A stretch of DNA of 64,000 nucleotides. Origin: Psychrobacter sp. I-STPA10 (GTDB taxonomy: Bacteria; Pseudomonadota; Gammaproteobacteria; Pseudomonadales; Moraxellaceae). Positions 9,368-17,881 of the stretch are shown here, one piece after another (position 1 is the first letter of the stretch; the number at the start of each line of letters is the position of its first letter). The notes under the pieces are model-generated. The model did not search any database. It saw nothing but the letters and a program-made list of their open reading frames with translations, and was not told the DNA's origin. The stretch is taken from assembly GCF_021012795.1 (NCBI RefSeq), contig NZ_VFYU01000005.1, positions 62,001 to 126,000 of the forward strand, written 5' to 3'. The position numbers and the translations under genes are program-made.

Positions 9368-10084
9368 TTAATCTACATCTTTCCAGAATTCTTTATTGAG
9401 TAAGTATACTGGAATGAATAAGGCAGCTAAGAATAATAATACATAGAAGCCATAGGTTTGGCGATCATGACGAGCAGGTTCACCCATCCAAGTCATAAAG
9501 TTAACTAAGTCACCAACACGGCTACGGTATTCTTCTTCACTAAGCTGAGTTTGCAAATTGTGCAGTACATGCGGCATGGCAGCATTATGTAGTACTAAGT
9601 TATTTGCACCCCAAGGACGGCTTGGATCTTCATAAAAACTTAACAAGTAAGTATAAACCCAATCCTCACCACGTAGACGAGTCTCTAAAGACAAGTCTGG
9701 GGGCGGTGCACCAAACCAACCTGCTTGGGTATCAGGATTAATATCAGCTGTGATATGTTCACCAATCTGATCTGAGGTAACCAATAGATACTTTTCTACC
9801 AACTCAGGTGGTATCTCAAGGTCTTTGGCAACTCGAGAATAGCGCACATATTTTGCTGAGTGACACCCTACACAGTAGTTGACAAACATGGTTGCACCAC
9901 GTTGTAGTGAGCCTTTGTTGGTAAAGTCAACAGGGGCTTTTAGGCATGATAAATGCTCTTCTACCCCTTCAGCATTGGTAAATGTACCACAACCATGACC
10001 ACCTGCTGCCATTGCTGAGTTTGCACCCAAAAGTAGTGCTGCGCCTAGCCCAAAGCCAGTTAATGATTTAATAAGTGCTTTCAT
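9368..10084 (-). CDS. petC: Ubiquinol-cytochrome c reductase, cytochrome c1
   Basis: Haem c subunit of the cytochrome bc1 complex, passing electrons from the Rieske protein to soluble or membrane cytochrome c on the periplasmic side. A signal peptide ends at MAAGG near residue 28. The haem site CVGCH is at residues 71-75, and a C-terminal anchor (YVLLFLAALFIPVYLLNKEFWKDV) is present. The Met ligand is probably in the AAMPHVL segment. Its ATG overlaps the petB stop by one base (TAATG), so translation is coupled. Last gene of petABC. Confidence 0.96.
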   Translation of the reverse strand: MKALIKSLTGFGLGAALLLGANSAMAAGGHGCGTFTNAEGVEEHLSCLKAPVDFTNKGSLQRGATMFVNYCVGCHSAKYVRYSRVAKDLEIPPELVEKYLLVTSDQIGEHITADINPDTQAGWFGAPPPDLSLETRLRGEDWVYTYLLSFYEDPSRPWGANNLVLHNAAMPHVLHNLQTQLSEEEYRSRVGDLVNFMTWMGEPARHDRQTYGFYVLLFLAALFIPVYLLNKEFWKDVD

Positions 10085-11310
10085 TAGTGACCTCCAGTGA
10101 CACGTTCAGGTGGCTGCTTGCATTTCTCAATTGAGGTATAAATAGGCATCAATAAGAAAAACAAGAAGTATAAGATAGTACAAACACGAGCCAAAAGGGT
10201 TGCAGTAGGAGTGGCTGGTGTTGCACCTAAATAACCCAAAATTAAGAAACTAATAGTAAAGATAGTTAATGCAATTTTGGACAAAATACCTTTGTAACGT
10301 ATCGACTTAACAGGAGAGCGATCAAGCCAAGGTAATAGGAACAAGACAGCAATCGCACCACCCATTGCAATGACACCACCAAGCTTATCAGGAACTGCCC
10401 GTAAGATGGCATAGAAAGGTGTGTAATACCATACTGGTGCAATATGAGGTGGTGTTTTTAGCGCGTTTGCAACTTCAAAGTTTGGTGGCTCAAGGAAATA
10501 GCCGCCACCTTCTGGGAAGAAGAAAATGACACTAAAGAAAATCATAAAGAAGACAACAATACCAACCATGTCATGCACAGTATAGTATGGATGGAACGGA
10601 ACGCCATCTAGTGGTACACCATTTTTGTCTTTGAGTTTTTTGATGTCGATACCATCTGGGTTGTTTGACCCAACATGGTGCAATGCGACTAAATGCACGA
10701 ATACTAAACCAACCAGTACTAATGGTATAGCAACAACGTGCAAGGCAAAGAAACGGTTTAGGGTAATACCAGAGATCAGGTAGTCACCTCGTACCCATTC
10801 GGCAAGACCATCACCAATGACAGGAATGGCAGCAGGTAGGTTCAAAATTACCTGAGCACCCCAAAATGACATGTTACCCCATGGTAATAAGTAACCAAAG
10901 AAACCCTCTGCCATTAAGCATAGGTAGATACCCATACCAATGAGCCAGATGAGTTCTCTAGGCTTTTTATATGAACCATAGAGTAAACCACGGAACATGT
11001 GTAGATAGACGACCACAAAGAATGCAGATGCGCCTGTGGAGTGCATATAGCGAATTAACCAACCGCCTTTAACATCACGCATGATGTATTCAACAGAGGC
11101 AAAAGCACCTTCTGCACTTGGATTGTACATCATTGTCAACCAGATACCTGTGACCAGTTGGTTGACCAGTACCACCATCGACAACACACCAAAAAAATAC
11201 CAAAAGTTGAAGTTTTTTGGTGCATAGTATTTGGACATGTGGTATTCGTAGGTTTCTGTCGCTGGGAAACGTGCGTCTACCCAGTGCATCATCTTTTTAC
11301 CAATACTCAT
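10084..11310 (-). CDS. petB: Ubiquinol-cytochrome c reductase, cytochrome b
   Basis: Membrane core of the bc1 complex, holding haems bL and bH and the Qo and Qi sites. At 408 aa it is a fused cytochrome b of the usual bacterial type. It has about eight hydrophobic spans, the His ligands in RYMHSTGASAFF and LHVVAIPLVLVGLVFVHLVALH, the PWG motif in GYLLPWGNMSFWGA, and a PPHIAPVWYY segment close to the canonical PEWY region. It lies between petA and petC. Confidence 0.97.
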   Translation of the reverse strand: MSIGKKMMHWVDARFPATETYEYHMSKYYAPKNFNFWYFFGVLSMVVLVNQLVTGIWLTMMYNPSAEGAFASVEYIMRDVKGGWLIRYMHSTGASAFFVVVYLHMFRGLLYGSYKKPRELIWLIGMGIYLCLMAEGFFGYLLPWGNMSFWGAQVILNLPAAIPVIGDGLAEWVRGDYLISGITLNRFFALHVVAIPLVLVGLVFVHLVALHHVGSNNPDGIDIKKLKDKNGVPLDGVPFHPYYTVHDMVGIVVFFMIFFSVIFFFPEGGGYFLEPPNFEVANALKTPPHIAPVWYYTPFYAILRAVPDKLGGVIAMGGAIAVLFLLPWLDRSPVKSIRYKGILSKIALTIFTISFLILGYLGATPATPTATLLARVCTILYFLFFLLMPIYTSIEKCKQPPERVTGGH

Positions 11311-11312
11311 GA

Positions 11313-11897
11313 TTATGCCTCCCCAACCGTCAAGATAGTTCCATCTACTTTATATTCTGGGATAGGTAAGTTCAGGGGGGCAGGAACACCTTTGAATACA
11401 CGTCCTGCTAGGTCATATTTTGAACCATGACAAGGACAAAAGAATCCACCAAACCAATCATTACCACCCAAGTCTGCTGCACCTACTTCTGGTCTAAAGT
11501 TTGGTGCACACCCTAAATGGGTGCAAACACCTTCACAGACCAAAACTTCAGGTGTACGTGCACGCTCAGTATTTTTACAATACTCAGGCTGTACAGATGC
11601 AGCAGATTCAGGATCACTTAACAGGGGAGCTACTTTGTCCAAAGTAGCTAACATTTCGGGAGTACGACGTACAACATAGATAGGTTTACCACGATATTTC
11701 ACGACAACCATTTGTCCTGGCTCAATGGAACCTATATCTTGGCTAACCGGAGCGCCTGCTGCTTCAGCCTTGGCACTTGGATACCAAGAACGGACAAAAG
11801 GTGTCCCTACCGCTGCAACACCAACTGCGCCTATAGCGGCAGTTGAGGCAATCAATACTCTACGGCGTTTAACATTAACGCCTTCGGCATGGCTCAT
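11313..11897 (-). CDS. petA: Ubiquinol-cytochrome c reductase, Rieske iron-sulfur subunit
   Basis: The 2Fe-2S subunit that takes electrons from ubiquinol at Qo. The start at 11897 is chosen because GGAGGAAG lies just upstream; the frame opens 13 codons earlier without such a site. The N terminus has RRR followed by a hydrophobic span, the twin-arginine-type signal anchor usual for Rieske proteins. Cluster ligands are in CTHLGC (about residues 125-130) and CPCHGS (154-159). It leads petA-petB-petC and is two bases from petB. Confidence 0.96.
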   Translation of the reverse strand: MSHAEGVNVKRRRVLIASTAAIGAVGVAAVGTPFVRSWYPSAKAEAAGAPVSQDIGSIEPGQMVVVKYRGKPIYVVRRTPEMLATLDKVAPLLSDPESAASVQPEYCKNTERARTPEVLVCEGVCTHLGCAPNFRPEVGAADLGGNDWFGGFFCPCHGSKYDLAGRVFKGVPAPLNLPIPEYKVDGTILTVGEA

Positions 11898-12088
11898 TAA
11901 AACTTCCTCCAGATGAATGAAATGGGAATATCCCACACTGGGTTTGTAACGCTATCGAAGGATGAAAAATAAAACATAGACCCAATCGTGAGGTCTATTG
12001 ATAGGTTACATTAGCTGTGCCTTTTTTTGCTAATTGTGTCTATTCTAAGCTATTTTCGTTATAAAATAAATTATACCATTAAAAAATA

Positions 12089-12119
12089 AAAAAACCCTTG
12101 AGTCAACAAGGGTTTTTTA
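12089..12119 (-). terminator. Terminator after rpsI
   Basis: AAAAAACCCTTG pairs with CAAGGGTTTTTT around AGTCAA. It lies about 50 bases past the rpsI stop and is probably bidirectional. Confidence 0.85.
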
Positions 12120-12170
12120 TGTTTTATCGTAAAAATATAAGAATATCTGCGATTTCTCGTACTTTTTGGA

Positions 12171-12560
12171 TTAACGTTTAGAGAATTGTGGACGTTTACG
12201 TGCTTTACGTAGACCCAATTTCTTACGTTCAACTTGACGAGAGTCACGAGTTACAAAGCCAGCTGCTTTTAGTGCAGGCTTTAATGTTTCGTCTGCTTCA
12301 ATCAAGGCGCGAGTAATACCGTGACGAATGGCACCTGCTTGACCATTGATACCACCACCTTTTACAGTGATATAAGCATCATAGCTGTCAGTAGCATCTA
12401 ACAATTCTAATGGCTGACGTACAACCATACGAGAAGTTTCACGACCAAAGTATTCATCTAGTGGTTTACCGTTAACAACAATGTTACCAGTACCTTTTGA
12501 TAAAAATACACGAGCGGTAGATGTCTTACGACGACCAGTTCCGTAGTTAGTGTTTTCCAT
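12171..12560 (-). CDS. rpsI: 30S ribosomal protein S9
   Basis: Small-subunit protein whose C-terminal tail reaches the P site. The 129-aa length is standard, with [15 protein letters not shown] at the start, [19 protein letters not shown] in the middle, and the basic tail ending RKRPQFSKR with the conserved terminal Lys-Arg. It is co-directional with rplM, 10 bp apart, forming the universal rplM-rpsI pair. Confidence 0.98.
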   Translation of the reverse strand: MENTNYGTGRRKTSTARVFLSKGTGNIVVNGKPLDEYFGRETSRMVVRQPLELLDATDSYDAYITVKGGGINGQAGAIRHGITRALIEADETLKPALKAAGFVTRDSRQVERKKLGLRKARKRPQFSKR

Positions 12561-12570
12561 AAGTCTCTCC

Positions 12571-12999
12571 TTAGATATCTAATTCTTGAGGTTGCTGTGC
12601 TGCATGCGGATGTTCAGAACCTGCATATAGCTTCAACTTCTTGATGGTTGCATAACCAAGAGGACCTTTTGGCAACATACCACGTACTGCTTTATAAAGC
12701 ACTTCTTCAGGCTTATGAGCAATCAGTTTGGTAAAGTTAGTCTCTTTGATACCGCCAGGATAACCGCTGTGGCGATAGTATTTTTTGTCTTGCGCTTTTT
12801 TACCAGTGACAGCAATCTTGTCTGCATTGATAACAACAATAAAGTCGCCAGTATCAACGTGAGGTGTAAAAGATGGCTTATGTTTACCGCGTAAACGTAG
12901 CGCGATTTGAGTCGCTAGGCGACCTAGTGTTTTGCCTTCAGCATCAACGACATACCAGTCGTGAACGACATCAGCGGGTTTGGCACTAATAGTTTTCAT
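12571..12999 (-). CDS. rplM: 50S ribosomal protein L13
   Basis: Large-subunit assembly protein of 142 aa. Conserved stretches seen are [50 protein letters not shown] and [16 protein letters not shown]. First gene of the rplM-rpsI operon. The intergenic space upstream (13000-13211) holds its promoter and shows no gene. Confidence 0.98.
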   Translation of the reverse strand: MKTISAKPADVVHDWYVVDAEGKTLGRLATQIALRLRGKHKPSFTPHVDTGDFIVVINADKIAVTGKKAQDKKYYRHSGYPGGIKETNFTKLIAHKPEEVLYKAVRGMLPKGPLGYATIKKLKLYAGSEHPHAAQQPQELDI

Positions 13000-13211
13000 G
13001 ATGAAACCTTAAGTTTAGAGTAGTTGAGAGTAGTTGGGGGAAACGGGGCTCTCAAAAAACAGACGAGCATTATAGGACTTTGGCTATAAACTTGCAATAC
13101 AATTCATGTTGATTCGGCAAAAATAAGAATAATAATCCCAAAAAATCACTATTTTGTATCTTTTTATATTTTTAGGCATATTTAATGGTGCTATTTAAAG
13201 TGATTTTTAAA

Positions 13212-13949
13212 TTAACTTTGTTGGTTAAGTTGTATTAATGATGCATTAATTTGTCCAACTTTGGTCTGTTTGATGATGTTTATTAAGGGGAATAATTCGG
13301 CTAGGGTATCTTGCAAAGGGCGAGTATCTTCGATATAAATTAAGCTTGTGCTATCAATATATTCGGCATTTATTAGTGCTGATAAGATGGGTTGCCATAG
13401 ATTAAGCGCATAGGGGGGATCAATAAAGACAAGATCAAATCTAGAAGGGCTATCAGTTTGTATGATCTGTTTATTTATAAGCTGTTTATTACTGATAAGG
13501 GTCTGTGCTTCTCCATGAATAATATGATATTGATTGGATTCAAGTTTAAGCTGAGTAGCAGATTGTTGTAAACACTGTACTTGCTGCGCATTGGTCTCAA
13601 TCAATGTTATCTGTGCTGCCCCTCGAGACAAAGCCTCAAAGCCCAAAGCACCACTACCTGCACAGGTATCTAGGACTTTGGCGTCATATATATAGGGAAT
13701 TAGCCAGTTAAAAATGGTTTCTTTTAGGCGATCGGGTGTTGGTCGTAGACCGTCAGCACTGATAAATTTTAGATTGTGCCGTTTATAACGCCCACCAATG
13801 ATTCTGACTTGGCTGCTTTGTTGTTTATAGGAACGCTCAGTTTTGCTACTGTTTTGTTTATAGGAAGATGGTTTTATGCCTTGTTTTCTGTGTTTAGCAA
13901 AAGCTGATTTCTTTATTTTTTGATGGGCAGATTTATAAGAAGATGTCAT
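13212..13949 (-). CDS. rsmD: 16S rRNA (guanine(966)-N2)-methyltransferase
   Basis: RsmD methylates G966 of 16S rRNA using SAM. Seen are RIIGGRYKRHNL, the TPDRLKETIFNWL region, the SAM motif DTCAGSGALGFEALSRGA, and the catalytic DPPY tetrad in LVFIDPPYALN. At 245 aa it carries a Lys/Ser/Gln-rich N-terminal extension of about 48 residues before the conserved domain, which could help RNA binding or mean a later start. It begins three bases after the mrdA stop, so the two are probably co-transcribed. Confidence 0.95.
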   Translation of the reverse strand: MTSSYKSAHQKIKKSAFAKHRKQGIKPSSYKQNSSKTERSYKQQSSQVRIIGGRYKRHNLKFISADGLRPTPDRLKETIFNWLIPYIYDAKVLDTCAGSGALGFEALSRGAAQITLIETNAQQVQCLQQSATQLKLESNQYHIIHGEAQTLISNKQLINKQIIQTDSPSRFDLVFIDPPYALNLWQPILSALINAEYIDSTSLIYIEDTRPLQDTLAELFPLINIIKQTKVGQINASLIQLNQQS

Positions 13950-13951
13950 TT

Positions 13952-15925
13952 TTATTCTTGGCTCCCTTCAGCTGCTGAATTTTGTGTTTCAGCTTCTGCT
14001 TTTTCTTTAGCTTCTTCAGCGGCGCGGCGAGCTGCTTTTTCTTCTGCCTTTTTGGCTCTGTTAGCAGCGATTTCTTCTGCTGTGGGTGGCAATATAGGAT
14101 CTGTTGGACGTTGCAGTATCCAGTAATCGAGTAATTTACGTGCAATCGGTGCAACCCAGCCACCATGACGTCCATTTTCAACAATCACGGCAACCGCAAT
14201 TTGTGGATCTTCTACTGGTGCAAAAGTGACAAATAAACCATGATCCCAATGACGTTCGTCTAAAGCTGCTTCATTGTAGCGTTGACCTTGAGCAATGGAT
14301 TTGACTTGTGCGGTTCCGGTTTTGCCAGCAATGCGATAAGTTGGGGTATAAATGCGTCTTGCTGTGCCATGCGAGACAGTATTTTCCATGGCTAAGTGCA
14401 TTTTTGTCCAGTCAGATTCATCACCATTAAATTCAATTTTGCCATCAGGTTTTTCAATGGGTTGTACTTTAACTTTGCCTGTAGAGTCTTTGAGCAAGTG
14501 GGGAATAATATGCTGTCCTTTATTGGCAGTCATGGCGGTGGCAGCGGCTAATTGTAGTGGTGTGGCGAGAAAATAGCCTTGTCCAATACTAACAGAGATG
14601 GTTTCACCGGGTAGCCAGTCTTTATCATAGGTATCTTTTTTCCATTTTGGTGATGGCATCACTCCAGATTTTTCATTGGGCAGATCGATACCTGTAGGTG
14701 AGCCAAAGCCAAATTTAATCATCCAGTCATGTAGACGCTGAATACCCAGTTGATATGAGAGCTTATAGTAGTAAGTGTCTACTGATTCAGTAATGGATTT
14801 GGTTAGATTAACCGTGCCATGTCCGCTTTTTTTCCAGTCACGAAAGCGATGCGTATCACCAGGTAGGGTAAAGTATCCTGGATCATAAATGGTGCTATCC
14901 CAGTTCATTACGCCATAATGAATACCGCCCAAGCCTTCAAAGGGCTTAATGGTAGAGCCAGGTGGGTACATGCCTTGTAAGGCGCGATTATATAGTGGTT
15001 GATCAGGGTCATCACGCAGATCGCCATAATCTTTAAAAGAAATACCTGAGATAAAGGGGTTGGGGTCGTAGCTTGGGTTGCTGACAAAAGCCAGTACAGC
15101 CCCATCTTTGGGATCAATGGCAACGACTGCGCCTCGTCTGCCATTGAGCTCATCTTGTGCCACTTTTTGTAATCCATAATCTAAGGTTAGGTAAATATCA
15201 TTGCCTGGAATGGGTAAGGTGGCATCAAGTTTGTTTAGCACTTCACCATGTACATTGGTCTCTACTGCTTGGTTGCCCGGTTGCCCTAATAACAAGTCCT
15301 CATAGTATTTTTCAATACCAACTTTGCCAATTAGATCCGTACCTGCATAACGTTCTTTATCCAAAGTTTTGGTTTCTTTATCATTGATACGCCCAACATA
15401 GCCAATGACATGGGCAAATAGTTCATCATAAGGATAGGTGCGGGTAAGTTTGCTTTGAATACTTACCCCTTTGAAAAAAGGTTTGCGCTCACTAAACTGT
15501 GCCACTTGTTGCTCATTGAGGTCAATTTGAATGGTGACAGGGTCGTTTTTATTTTTATCAATGCGTGCCAAGATGGCGGTGATATCATCGTCACTTAAAT
15601 CAAAAATAGGTGCTAATAAAGTCAACGTTTGTTTTGGATCCTCGACTTCATCAGGACTGAGCATGGCAGTAAAAACAGGCTGATTGTCTGCTAAAATAAT
15701 ACCATTACGATCATAGATATAGCCACGACTTGGTGGATCAGAGATGAGTTTGATGCGATTTTTATCGGATTGGGTTTGATATTGATCGTAAGCATAAACT
15801 TGTAGATAGCCATATCTGGCAACCAAAATGGATAAACCTACCAAAATAAAAAAACTGGCAAAATATATGCGGTGGGCAAATATTTTGTTTTCTTTTTCGA
15901 TCTCTGAAGCTATGGGTTTTTTCAT
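13952..15925 (-). CDS. mrdA: Penicillin-binding protein 2
   Basis: Transpeptidase of the elongasome that crosslinks peptidoglycan for rod shape with RodA. One N-terminal membrane span (IYFASFFILVGLSILVARYG) is followed by the PBP dimer domain, then the active-site STIK in PPGSTIKPFEG, the SVD motif in ITESVDTYYYK, and KTGTAQ. The start at 15925 (MKKPIASEIEK) gives the usual N terminus; 15 extra upstream codons are not family-like. The C terminus ends in a long Ala/Glu/Lys-rich charged tail. rodA is not adjacent here. Confidence 0.95.
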   Translation of the reverse strand: MKKPIASEIEKENKIFAHRIYFASFFILVGLSILVARYGYLQVYAYDQYQTQSDKNRIKLISDPPSRGYIYDRNGIILADNQPVFTAMLSPDEVEDPKQTLTLLAPIFDLSDDDITAILARIDKNKNDPVTIQIDLNEQQVAQFSERKPFFKGVSIQSKLTRTYPYDELFAHVIGYVGRINDKETKTLDKERYAGTDLIGKVGIEKYYEDLLLGQPGNQAVETNVHGEVLNKLDATLPIPGNDIYLTLDYGLQKVAQDELNGRRGAVVAIDPKDGAVLAFVSNPSYDPNPFISGISFKDYGDLRDDPDQPLYNRALQGMYPPGSTIKPFEGLGGIHYGVMNWDSTIYDPGYFTLPGDTHRFRDWKKSGHGTVNLTKSITESVDTYYYKLSYQLGIQRLHDWMIKFGFGSPTGIDLPNEKSGVMPSPKWKKDTYDKDWLPGETISVSIGQGYFLATPLQLAAATAMTANKGQHIIPHLLKDSTGKVKVQPIEKPDGKIEFNGDESDWTKMHLAMENTVSHGTARRIYTPTYRIAGKTGTAQVKSIAQGQRYNEAALDERHWDHGLFVTFAPVEDPQIAVAVIVENGRHGGWVAPIARKLLDYWILQRPTDPILPPTAEEIAANRAKKAEEKAARRAAEEAKEKAEAETQNSAAEGSQE

Positions 15926-16464
15926 GAAAAAAATATCACTATGGAAGAGCAGCGGGGCAGGGGATGACAAATTATGGAAAAGTTAGGGTTGAGATGGTTA
16001 CTTAAATAAAATAATACAAATAAAAAATGATAAAGCCTAACTTTAAAAGTGTTTATTATAGCATTAACAACCATAACGCAAACATAGCATAAGGTTTTAT
16101 CAAAAAACTGACAAAATTTGCGCTAATGTTTGTGGTTGTGAACGTAGTGTAATAAATCAGCAGTGATAATTGGTATTTGTGTATTTATTTTGACCAGTAT
16201 CTCAAGCATATACCTAGCACCAGTAAATATGATAAAATCTAACGTTTAAATGATTTTGCCCATAGTTTACTATGGCGACTGTCACAAAAACATATTATTA
16301 AATGCCAATAATTTATCAATAATTAGCACTCAGTTGTTTTTATTAAGGTTTTTAATATATGGCTTTCAATTATTTTTTAATCTTTCGTTTTTTAATCTGT
16401 CATGGATGCTAAGTTGTGTTCTGAACTTAGACTTTTATCATAATACGAGGCTCATCAATCAATT
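15926..16464. other. Intergenic region, no gene seen
   Basis: A 539-bp AT-rich space between divergent mrdA and the DUF445 gene. A frame at 16250-16522 overlaps the start of the next gene, is Leu/Asn/Phe-rich, lacks a ribosome-binding site, and looks spurious. Both promoters must lie here. No repeat family member was recognised. Confidence 0.6.
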
Positions 16465-17796
16465 ATGTGGTCAACAATTTGGCAAACATTATCTGAGCAT
16501 CCTGAATTTATTGCGATGCTGACCATTCCGCCAGTAACAGCTTTTGTGACATGGGTGCATGTGTGGATGGCATTGCAAATGCTATTTTATCCCATCAAGT
16601 TTTGGGGTATTAAAATTGCAAATATGCCCTTTGGATTGCCCGGTATTGGCTGGCAGGGTATTGTGCCACGCAAAGCAGGCAAAATCTCTGGTGTTATTGT
16701 CGATCAGACGTTATCTAAGCTAGGCTCGTTAGATGAATTTTTTCAGGCGATGGAACCTGAGGAAATGGCAGATTTTATTACTCAGTCTGTGGATGCAAAT
16801 CTTGATGAGTTAATTGATGAGATTATGAATGAGCGTTCTGAGACGCTATGGAGTAATATACCTTTTGCGGTGCGGCGGCGTATTTATGCTTATGCGCATC
16901 AAGAGCTGCCTAATATCATGCAGTCGATGGTTGTTGATATGACCTATCAGATTGAAGATTTGGTGGATATGCGGCAGATGATTGTACGCACCATGGAAAA
17001 CGATCGTCGCTTGATGGTGAAGATGTTTTTGAAAGTCGGTCAAAAAGAGATTGATTTTATTTGGCATATTAGCGCTTTGATTGGATTTGTGTTTGGCATC
17101 GTGCAGATGTTTATCTTTTTAATTTTACCCCAGCACTGGACTGTGCCTTTTTTTGCTGCTATTTGGGGTTTTATGACCAATTGGATTGCCATTTGGATGG
17201 TGTTTAATCCTGTCGATCCTGTGCCTGTCCGCTATATTAAGTTTTTCCGTACCTCTAAAAGTTTTCCTTTTATCATGCCACAAATGCCACATATTGCCAC
17301 TTATCAATGGCAAGGTGGTTTTATGAAACGTCAATCTGAGGTTTCAGAGGTGTTTGCAGAGATTGTGGTGAATGAGTTGGTGACTTTAGAGAACATCATG
17401 AATGAGATGATGTATGGTAGCCGAGCTGCATTAACGCGTGAGCTGATGAAAGATCATTTATACGATGTGCTGGAATCACCTATCGTCAGTACCACGCTGC
17501 GTATTGGTTTGGGTCGGCGTGAGTTTGGGCAGCTTAAAAACTCCATTATTGATAAGTCTATTGATGCCACCATGGTGCCTATCCGTGATCCAGAGCTCAA
17601 TGAAAGTCGAGCCAGTAAGATATTTGGTTTATTTCGTGATCGTCTCAATGCACTGTCTTCGCATGAGTTTCAAAATCTATTGCGACCAGCCTTTCGTGAA
17701 GATGAAACCACACTGATTATTTTAGGTGGTCTCACAGGATTTTTGGCAGGTTGGTTGCATTTGGTCTTAGTGTTTTTCCCGATGTCTGGTCATTAA
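16465..17796 (+). CDS. DUF445 family membrane protein
   Basis: 443 residues of the DUF445 family, whose function is unknown. Membrane segments occur near residues 17-45, at 195-240 (ISALIGFVFGIVQMFIFLIL and FFAAIWGFMTNWIAIWMVF), and at the C terminus (LGGLTGFLAGWLHLVLVFF). The family's TNWIAIWMVFNPV signature is present. The long cytoplasmic helical region in between has many Met and Glu residues. It lies upstream of ccmF by 85 bp in the same direction, but no functional link is known. Confidence 0.88.
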   Translation: MWSTIWQTLSEHPEFIAMLTIPPVTAFVTWVHVWMALQMLFYPIKFWGIKIANMPFGLPGIGWQGIVPRKAGKISGVIVDQTLSKLGSLDEFFQAMEPEEMADFITQSVDANLDELIDEIMNERSETLWSNIPFAVRRRIYAYAHQELPNIMQSMVVDMTYQIEDLVDMRQMIVRTMENDRRLMVKMFLKVGQKEIDFIWHISALIGFVFGIVQMFIFLILPQHWTVPFFAAIWGFMTNWIAIWMVFNPVDPVPVRYIKFFRTSKSFPFIMPQMPHIATYQWQGGFMKRQSEVSEVFAEIVVNELVTLENIMNEMMYGSRAALTRELMKDHLYDVLESPIVSTTLRIGLGRREFGQLKNSIIDKSIDATMVPIRDPELNESRASKIFGLFRDRLNALSSHEFQNLLRPAFREDETTLIILGGLTGFLAGWLHLVLVFFPMSGH

Positions 17797-17881
17797 GTTG
17801 TTGGTTTTTAGCGTTGATTTTTAATGTTGATTTTTTCGCTTGCAGCTTTAATCAATCTAGGCACAGAGTAATAGGTAATGT

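Noticed and set aside
16250..16522. A 90-codon plus-strand frame before the DUF445 gene
   Set aside because: It overlaps the start of the well-supported DUF445 gene, is low-complexity in composition and lacks a ribosome-binding site.
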